This document shows, one piece after another, positions 33,176 through 38,452 of a DNA stretch of 38,452 nucleotides. Source of the stretch: Clostridia bacterium (lineage in GTDB: Bacteria > Bacillota > Clostridia > Oscillospirales > CAG-272); the NCBI GenBank assembly GCA_017461055.1, contig JAFTZI010000173.1, forward strand, positions 1 through 38,452, in the 5' to 3' direction. The notes beneath the pieces are model-generated. The model was not told where the DNA came from, made no database searches, and saw only the letters and a program-made list of their open reading frames with translations. The translations under genes were made by a program, and so were the position numbers. Positions within the stretch are counted from its first letter, which is position 1. Each line of letters starts with the position of its first letter.

Positions 33176-34682
33176 GCAAATTAAGCTGGGCGCTATTATT
33201 TCATATGTAGCTATTTTCGTGAACATAGCGGCAATGCTTATATATACTCCGTGGATGATTGAGCAAATAGGAGAGGAGTCATATGGACTGTACACTCTTG
33301 CAAACTCTCTTATTGCTTTATTCCTTGTGGATTTTGGCTTAAGCTCCGCTACATCGCGCTTTGTTGCAAAGTATAGGGCAGAGGGCAGACAGGACAAGGT
33401 AGATAGCTTTTTAGGCGCAGTGTACAAGCTTTATATGGCGATTAGCGCTGTAATTTTTGTTGTATTGTTAGTGATATATTTCTTAATAGATGAAATTTAC
33501 GTTAAACTAACCCCCGCTGAAATAGAACAATTTAAGGTTGTGTATATTATTTCAGCCGCCTTCGCTGTAATAAATTTCCCCTTTGTAACCTTTAATGGAA
33601 TTTTAAATGCGTATGAAAAATTTATTCAGCTTAAAATTGCAGATTTAATCTACCGTGTGCTTTTGGTAGGCATTACAATTGCCGCACTTATGATGGGATA
33701 TGGGCTTTATGCCTTGGTTTCTGTGCATGCAATAGTTGGCTTGATAGTCATTGCCTATAAATTTATAGTGTTAAAGATTTGCACTCCGGTTAAGGCGAAT
33801 TACAAGCAATCTGAAAAGGGAATTTACAAGAGTATATTCAGCTTTTCAATATGGGTAACAATATCATCCTTGGCGCAAAGACTCGTTTTCAATATAACAC
33901 CATCTGTTTTGGGAATTGTAGCTAACAGCGTTGCTATTGCTGTATTCGGTATCGTATCTACGATTGAAGGCTACACTTATACTATAACGAGTGCCATAAA
34001 CGGTATGTTTATGCCTAAAATCGCGAGAATTTATGCTAACAAGGAGGGTGAGCAGGACATAAACCCCCTACTTTTAAAGGTTGGCAGATTTCAGTATGGG
34101 CTTAACGGCTTGATCATTGCAGGCTTTGCGGTTGTTGGCTTGCGATTTATAGATTTGTGGGTTGGTTCTGACTTTAGAGATGCGTATGTGGGAACGCTGC
34201 TGGTTTTAATTCCGGGCTTGTTTTTCAATTCCTTGCAAATTGCCAATACCGCTATGATTGTTCAAAACAAAGTAAAAATCCAATCGTTCGTTAACGTTGG
34301 AATGGGTGTTGTAAACGTTATACTATCCTTTGTGTTCTCATATTTCTTTGGCGTTATCGGAGCTTGCTTGTCCATTTTTGTGGCGTATATGCTAAGATCC
34401 ATCGCTTTCCACATAATCTACAAGAAATGCTTGAATATGGATATGTTAGCTGTGATAAAGCAATGCTATATAAAGTTATCAATTCCTATAATTGCAACGG
34501 TAGCTCTTGGCTTAATTGTAAACCACTTTATGCCACTTGGCGGCTGGCTTGGATTTTTGGTTGTCGGCTGTATAACGGTTGCGATTTTTGCAGTGCTTGT
34601 ATTGCTTGTTGGCTTTACGGGTCAAGAGAAAAAGAAATTGGTTGGCTTTTTAAAAAACAAAATCCGAAGAAAAGCGCAATAA
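33165..34682 (+). CDS. Polysaccharide flippase (Wzx, MOP superfamily)
   Basis: It carries lipid-linked repeat units from the inner to the outer face of the membrane. The 505-residue protein has about twelve to fourteen membrane segments and starts with a short basic N-terminus (MKNKQIKLG), then the MOP-type first helices with PWMIEQIGEESYGLYTLANS and LVDFGLSSATSRFVAKYRAEG, the usual Wzx signature. It overlaps the upstream transferase by 11 bp, and a GGAAAGG ribosome binding site lies inside that gene. The C-terminal tail (KNKIRRKAQ) is basic. Confidence 0.93.
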   Translation: MKNKQIKLGAIISYVAIFVNIAAMLIYTPWMIEQIGEESYGLYTLANSLIALFLVDFGLSSATSRFVAKYRAEGRQDKVDSFLGAVYKLYMAISAVIFVVLLVIYFLIDEIYVKLTPAEIEQFKVVYIISAAFAVINFPFVTFNGILNAYEKFIQLKIADLIYRVLLVGITIAALMMGYGLYALVSVHAIVGLIVIAYKFIVLKICTPVKANYKQSEKGIYKSIFSFSIWVTISSLAQRLVFNITPSVLGIVANSVAIAVFGIVSTIEGYTYTITSAINGMFMPKIARIYANKEGEQDINPLLLKVGRFQYGLNGLIIAGFAVVGLRFIDLWVGSDFRDAYVGTLLVLIPGLFFNSLQIANTAMIVQNKVKIQSFVNVGMGVVNVILSFVFSYFFGVIGACLSIFVAYMLRSIAFHIIYKKCLNMDMLAVIKQCYIKLSIPIIATVALGLIVNHFMPLGGWLGFLVVGCITVAIFAVLVLLVGFTGQEKKKLVGFLKNKIRRKAQ

Positions 34683-34726
34683 CATTAAAGACGCTTAGAA
34701 TTAAATTTTTGAAAGGAAGCTAAGGG

Positions 34727-35671
34727 ATGAACAGAAGGGTAACAGAGTTTCTAAAAATTCCTGAAAAAATGCGAGTACCTTTTCTGAATAGAATAAATTA
34801 TCAGTTGACCTCAATTCTGGAAAATTTAAGCATTAAAAGAGAAAAGATACCATCTAATCCAATGAACGATAAGGAGCGCGAGGAACGGGTTATTGTTTCC
34901 TTAACCAGTATGACGCATAGGATTAATTGTGTCCATCTTGCTATCAAATCCTTGATGTTGCAAACATACAAGCCTGACAGGATCGTTTTGTGGCTTGTTA
35001 AGGATGAATTTCCTAATTTGAATGAGTTACCAAAAGAGCTTCTTGAACTGCAAAAATACGGATTAGAAATAATACATTGTTCAAAGAACCTCTACGGTCA
35101 CAAAAAATATTTCTATGCTCTTAAGGAGCAAAAGCCAAATGAGGTTGTAATTACATATGATGATGATATAATATATCCTGTTAATTCAATAGAGCTTTTG
35201 ATGAAAGCTCATACTAAATACAAGAGTGCGATTGTATGTAATCGTGCACAAGCTTGTGAGCTTAATAAGGATGGTAGCTACATTAACCCAGGCAATTGGA
35301 AAATAATTAACGATGTTGGTGTTAAAGGGCCATCATATAATCTTTGTCCTTCAACTGGTGGGGGTTGCTTGTATCCATATGATGTTCTATATAAGGATTA
35401 CAATGATGAAGAGCTTTTGATGCGACTAGCTGATAAAAGTGACGATTTATGGATTATGTTTATGGCCGCGGCAAATGGAACGCCTATTGTGAAAAGCAGA
35501 AAATATCATAGAACATTTACCGCTATTGAAGGGTCACAGATATACAGCCTTGCAATAGGAAACATTGTAGAAAATGGTTACGATGCTGTGATGAAGGGCC
35601 TAATAGAAGCATATCCGGAGGCTTGGAAGAAAATATCAACTGTTAATGATGGTACGAAAGGAAATAAATGA
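34727..35671 (+). CDS. GT-A glycosyltransferase (GT2-like)
   Basis: The 314-residue protein holds a GT2-type core: RVIVSLTSMTHRINCVHLAI, then LMLQTYKPDRIVLWL, and VITYDDDIIYP (about 140-150) as the metal/donor Asp motif. STGGGCLYPYDVLYK and SDDLWIMFMAAANG may line the acceptor site. It shares a 4-bp overlap (ATGA) with the following gene, so translation is coupled. Codons are AT-rich. Sugar and linkage unknown. Confidence 0.82.
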   Translation: MNRRVTEFLKIPEKMRVPFLNRINYQLTSILENLSIKREKIPSNPMNDKEREERVIVSLTSMTHRINCVHLAIKSLMLQTYKPDRIVLWLVKDEFPNLNELPKELLELQKYGLEIIHCSKNLYGHKKYFYALKEQKPNEVVITYDDDIIYPVNSIELLMKAHTKYKSAIVCNRAQACELNKDGSYINPGNWKIINDVGVKGPSYNLCPSTGGGCLYPYDVLYKDYNDEELLMRLADKSDDLWIMFMAAANGTPIVKSRKYHRTFTAIEGSQIYSLAIGNIVENGYDAVMKGLIEAYPEAWKKISTVNDGTKGNK

Positions 35672-36861
35672 TGCTAAACAGTATGGAAAAGGGCATTATT
35701 GCGCTGATAAAAAGCTCATTGTATGGCGGCGAGCCATCGTTGCCGGACAGCTTTAGCTTGGAAGAGGCATATAAATTTTGTCAGCTGAATCAGGTGCTTC
35801 CATTGGTATATTACGGCGCTATTAATATTCCCGGATTTTTGGACACTATGATTGGTAAGAAATTTACGATGTCCACAATGAGGCTTGGTATGGTATCTCA
35901 AACGCGAGAGGGGCATTTAGAGACTATTTCACAGATCTTTGATGCTAATGAAATAGAGTATATGAAGCTTAAGGGCACTGTTATAAAGGATTATTACAGT
36001 AGCTCAGAGCTTAGAATGATGGGAGATATTGATATTCTTATAAAGCCAGAGCAGTATTCCAAAATCAGAGAGCTGTTTTTAGAGCTGGGCTATTATGAGG
36101 GACCCGAAAGTGACCACGAGCTTATGTGGTTTGCAGATGAGGAAAAGGATTATTTAATAGAGCTTCATAAGCGTATGATCCCTTCATATAACAAGGACTA
36201 CTATGAGTATTACGGTGATGGCTGGAAGCTTGCCCGAAGGGTCGATGGTAAGACAAACGAGTATCGCTTGTCAGATGAGGATTTTTTCATTTATATATTT
36301 ACCCATTTTGCAAAGCATTATCGAGATATGGGCATTGGAATAAGACATTTTGTTGACTTTGAGGTGTTCTTGAAAAAGCACCCTTGTATTGATATGGAAT
36401 ACATAAGAAAAGAGCTTGAAGCCCTACAGCTTTTAAGGTTCTGGGACAATGTAGAGAGGCTTCTTAAGGCATGGTTTGAAGATGGCGAATGGGACGACGT
36501 GCTTGAACACATAACTCGTCGCATATTCAGCAATGGACCGTACGGTAATTTGGACAACTTTTTAATGTCTGACTCCTTGAAGAAGAATAATGCAGGCGAA
36601 TCAAACAGAAAAATTAGATTTAAAAAGACTATGCATTTGATTTTTCCGGATTTCAAGGTAATGAAGGGTTTATACCCCGTGCTTGAAAAGGCACCGATCT
36701 TATTGCCCATTATGTGGCCTTGGCGTTGGGTTAGTGCAGTGATTTTTAAGCCGACCGCCATAAAACAACAAGCAGATAAGGTAAAAAGGGTAAATAACGA
36801 TAATATTGACGCCTTCCAAAAAGAGCTTAATTACGTAGGCTTGGATTTTAATTTCAATTAA
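35668..36861 (+). CDS. NTP_transf_5-family nucleotidyltransferase-like protein, copy 1
   Basis: The 397-residue protein matches the putative nucleotidyltransferase family (NTP_transf_5) often found in surface polysaccharide loci: EIEYMKLKGTVIKDYY, then LRMMGDIDILI with the two metal-binding Asp (about residues 118-120), and DYLIELHKRM with the third acidic part and His. The C-terminal half is helical, with a basic patch. No partner or product is known for the family. Two ATG codons start it (35668 and 35671); the second has the better 8-nt spacing from AAAGGA. It is 13 bp before a paralogue. It may nucleotidylate, or phosphorylate through NTP, a sugar or a protein in the cluster; that is inference. 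Confidence 0.82.
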   Translation: MMLNSMEKGIIALIKSSLYGGEPSLPDSFSLEEAYKFCQLNQVLPLVYYGAINIPGFLDTMIGKKFTMSTMRLGMVSQTREGHLETISQIFDANEIEYMKLKGTVIKDYYSSSELRMMGDIDILIKPEQYSKIRELFLELGYYEGPESDHELMWFADEEKDYLIELHKRMIPSYNKDYYEYYGDGWKLARRVDGKTNEYRLSDEDFFIYIFTHFAKHYRDMGIGIRHFVDFEVFLKKHPCIDMEYIRKELEALQLLRFWDNVERLLKAWFEDGEWDDVLEHITRRIFSNGPYGNLDNFLMSDSLKKNNAGESNRKIRFKKTMHLIFPDFKVMKGLYPVLEKAPILLPIMWPWRWVSAVIFKPTAIKQQADKVKRVNNDNIDAFQKELNYVGLDFNFN

Positions 36862-36874
36862 TAGCGGGGTAGCA

Positions 36875-38035
36875 ATGAACAATAGAGATCTATTACTTGC
36901 CCTTTTAAAAGTCGCTATAAACGGTGATGAGCTTGCAAGCGACAGTGGGATCAAGGACAGCTTGAGTTCGGAGAGGTTGACCACACTATTTAAAATCTCG
37001 AAAAAACATGACGTGGCGCATTTGGTTGCATATGCCTTGGAGGAAAATGGCTTTTCTTGCTCCAACGAAGTATGGCAGCTTTTCTTAAAGGAAAAGGAGC
37101 AGGCTATACTTCGATATGAAATGATGCAGGCTGATATTAACGAAATTTGCTCCTGCTTCGAAACCAATGGCATAGACTATATGCCGCTAAAGGGTGCGGT
37201 ACTGCGTAGCATATATCCTGAGCCTTGGATGCGTACAAGCTGTGATATTGATATTTTGGTGCATGAGGAGGAGTTGGACAGAGCAGTACAAGCTCTTGTT
37301 AAGGACCATTCTTACAGGGTAGAAGGTAAAAAGAATTACCACGATATTTCTCTGTATTCTCCCTTTGGCATGCACCTGGAGCTTCATCATAATATTAAGG
37401 AAACAATTGACAAATATGATGAATTATTGACACAGGTGTGGACTTTTTCTCGAAAAAGTCAAGAAAACGGACACAGCTATGCACAAACGAATGAGTTTTT
37501 AATGTTCCATTTGATTGCTCATATGGCTTATCACTTTGTGGGTGGCGGCTGTGGCTTACGCTCGGTTTTGGACATTTGGCTTTTAAAGAAAGAAAGAGAA
37601 TTCGATAATACAGAGTTGTGTGGCTTTCTTGATAAAGCAATGCTGACCAGCTTTTTTGAAACGATAATGATGCTCGCAGAGTATTGGTTTGGTGAAGGAA
37701 CGATAACAAGCTCTCTTGTGTTAGAAACAGAAAAATATGTTCTTTTGGGTGGCGCCTACGGTACAAGTCAGCAGAATATAGTGTCTAAGCAAATCCAAAA
37801 GGGCGGAAAATTCAAATATATTATGTCACGTATTTTCATACCGTATGAAAGCTTGTCGATTTTGTATCCGATTGTAAAAAAACATAAAGTATTGATACCG
37901 TTTTGTCAAATGCTTCGCTGGTTGAGCGTTCCTTTCAAGGGTAAAAAACTGTCACGTGAAATGAAAAGCTTGTCAAGCGTAACAAAGGATGAAATTGATC
38001 AAATAGATCTATTACTAAAAAAGCTGAGGCTTTGA
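36875..38035 (+). CDS. NTP_transf_5-family nucleotidyltransferase-like protein, copy 2
   Basis: The 386-residue protein is a paralogue of the previous gene. It keeps IDYMPLKGAVLRSIYP, TSCDIDILV with the two Asp, and MHLELHHNI with the third acidic residue and the His. Both proteins also share the C-terminal pattern LYP, then a basic stretch, then RWxS (here LRWLSVPFKGKK). The two therefore arose by duplication but have drifted far apart. Between the catalytic part and the C-terminus lies FLMFHLIAHMAYHFVGGGCG, which may line the site for a second substrate. It follows the first copy by 13 bp and precedes mscL by 10 bp. Confidence 0.82.
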   Translation: MNNRDLLLALLKVAINGDELASDSGIKDSLSSERLTTLFKISKKHDVAHLVAYALEENGFSCSNEVWQLFLKEKEQAILRYEMMQADINEICSCFETNGIDYMPLKGAVLRSIYPEPWMRTSCDIDILVHEEELDRAVQALVKDHSYRVEGKKNYHDISLYSPFGMHLELHHNIKETIDKYDELLTQVWTFSRKSQENGHSYAQTNEFLMFHLIAHMAYHFVGGGCGLRSVLDIWLLKKEREFDNTELCGFLDKAMLTSFFETIMMLAEYWFGEGTITSSLVLETEKYVLLGGAYGTSQQNIVSKQIQKGGKFKYIMSRIFIPYESLSILYPIVKKHKVLIPFCQMLRWLSVPFKGKKLSREMKSLSSVTKDEIDQIDLLLKKLRL

Positions 38036-38045
38036 GGGAATTTAT

Positions 38046-38452
38046 ATGCCTAATAAAAAGATTAAAACCGAGAGAATTAAAAAGGAAAGAAAAAAGTTTT
38101 GGGGCGAGTTTAAGACCTTTATATCAAAGGGAAGCGTTGTTGATTTAGCTGTTGCCCTTGTAATTGGTACTGCCTTTAATAGAATCGTTTCTCAGCTTGT
38201 GGATAGCTTTATAACTCCACTTATAGGAATAGTTCTGGGCGGCTTTAGTCTGGACGATTGGAAATGGGTTTACAAGGAGGCAGTGCTTGATACAGACGGT
38301 GTAACCGTCTTAGAGGCGGAAATTGCCTTTACCTACGGTACGTTTTTGCAGGCAGTAATTGACTTTTTAATAATTGCCTTTACTGTATTTGTAGTGGTTA
38401 AGCTATACACCAGGGTAAGAAAGCACATTGAGGAAGAGGCAAAAAGGCTAAA
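38046..38452 (+). CDS. mscL: Large-conductance mechanosensitive channel, 3' end cut by window
   Basis: MscL opens under membrane tension and lets solutes leave during osmotic shock, as a homopentamer. The ORF runs off the window after 135 codons, close to the family's full length. The first helix shows GSVVDLAVALVIGTAFNRIV, with the pore-lining pattern, then a periplasmic loop, then the second helix DFLIIAFTVFVVVKL. Before it lies an unusual ~22-residue basic N-terminal extension (KKIKTERIKKERKKFWGEF), compared with the short N-terminus of E. coli MscL. AGGGA 7 nt before ATG 38046. It follows the NTP_transf_5 gene by 10 bp and may share the cluster transcript. Confidence 0.93.
   Translation, partial: MPNKKIKTERIKKERKKFWGEFKTFISKGSVVDLAVALVIGTAFNRIVSQLVDSFITPLIGIVLGGFSLDDWKWVYKEAVLDTDGVTVLEAEIAFTYGTFLQAVIDFLIIAFTVFVVVKLYTRVRKHIEEEAKRL

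Overview
This window looks like chromosomal DNA from a low-GC, Gram-positive, gut-type member of the Clostridia. The evidence is AT-rich intergenic DNA, strong GGAGG ribosome binding sites, rpsO next to pnp, a type III glutamine synthetase, lipoproteins with Gram-positive-style lipoboxes, BspA-type leucine-rich repeats with Cys modules, and cytoplasmic glycan-degrading enzymes. I cannot place it more precisely from sequence alone. I see no tRNA, rRNA, CRISPR array, transposase or phage gene.

Layout. (1) 1-2700, minus strand: a small membrane protein, a small lipoprotein and an HTH-TPR regulator, with a 370-bp gap that holds a dispersed ~29-bp repeat family and an array of TAGTTG half-sites. 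(2) 2700-6350, minus strand: two half-size TSUP permease genes, then rpsO and pnp. rpsO has a consensus-like promoter that starts inside the end of the upstream permease gene. pnp has a long hairpin leader. (3) 6400-12925, plus strand: ftsK, tmk, a DJ-1/PfpI gene, 5-formyl-THF cyclo-ligase and a large lipoprotein, closed by a bidirectional terminator. (4) 12924-15470, minus strand: a membrane-tethered HTH protein with seven Cys/His modules and LRR_5 repeats outside the membrane. (5) 15500-19900: a divergent pair, a heparinase II/III-like protein and a GH95 fucosidase-like enzyme, with a perfect 21-bp palindrome between them. (6) 19870-22800: nrdR (minus), with two candidate NrdR boxes in its own promoter region, divergent from glnN (plus). 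(7) 22870-38452, plus strand: a Wzx/Wzy-type surface polysaccharide cluster, ending in two NTP_transf_5 paralogues and an mscL gene cut by the window edge.

How the genes work together. In the polysaccharide cluster a phosphoglycosyl transferase should start the repeat unit on undecaprenyl phosphate. About six glycosyltransferases extend it, a Wzx-type flippase moves it outward, and a Wzy-type protein polymerises it. An HpcH/HpaI-type aldolase and a 2-hydroxyacid dehydrogenase, coupled by a 4-bp overlap, may make or process a small hydroxy/keto-acid group. An acyltransferase in the middle of the cluster is broken. No Wzz/tyrosine-kinase genes and no nucleotide-sugar synthesis genes are visible here.

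The most interesting leads are the tethered regulator with its own direct-repeat site, the tandem NTP_transf_5 pair, the aldolase with Tyr in place of the family's catalytic His, the tandem NrdR boxes, and the palindrome between the glycan enzymes.
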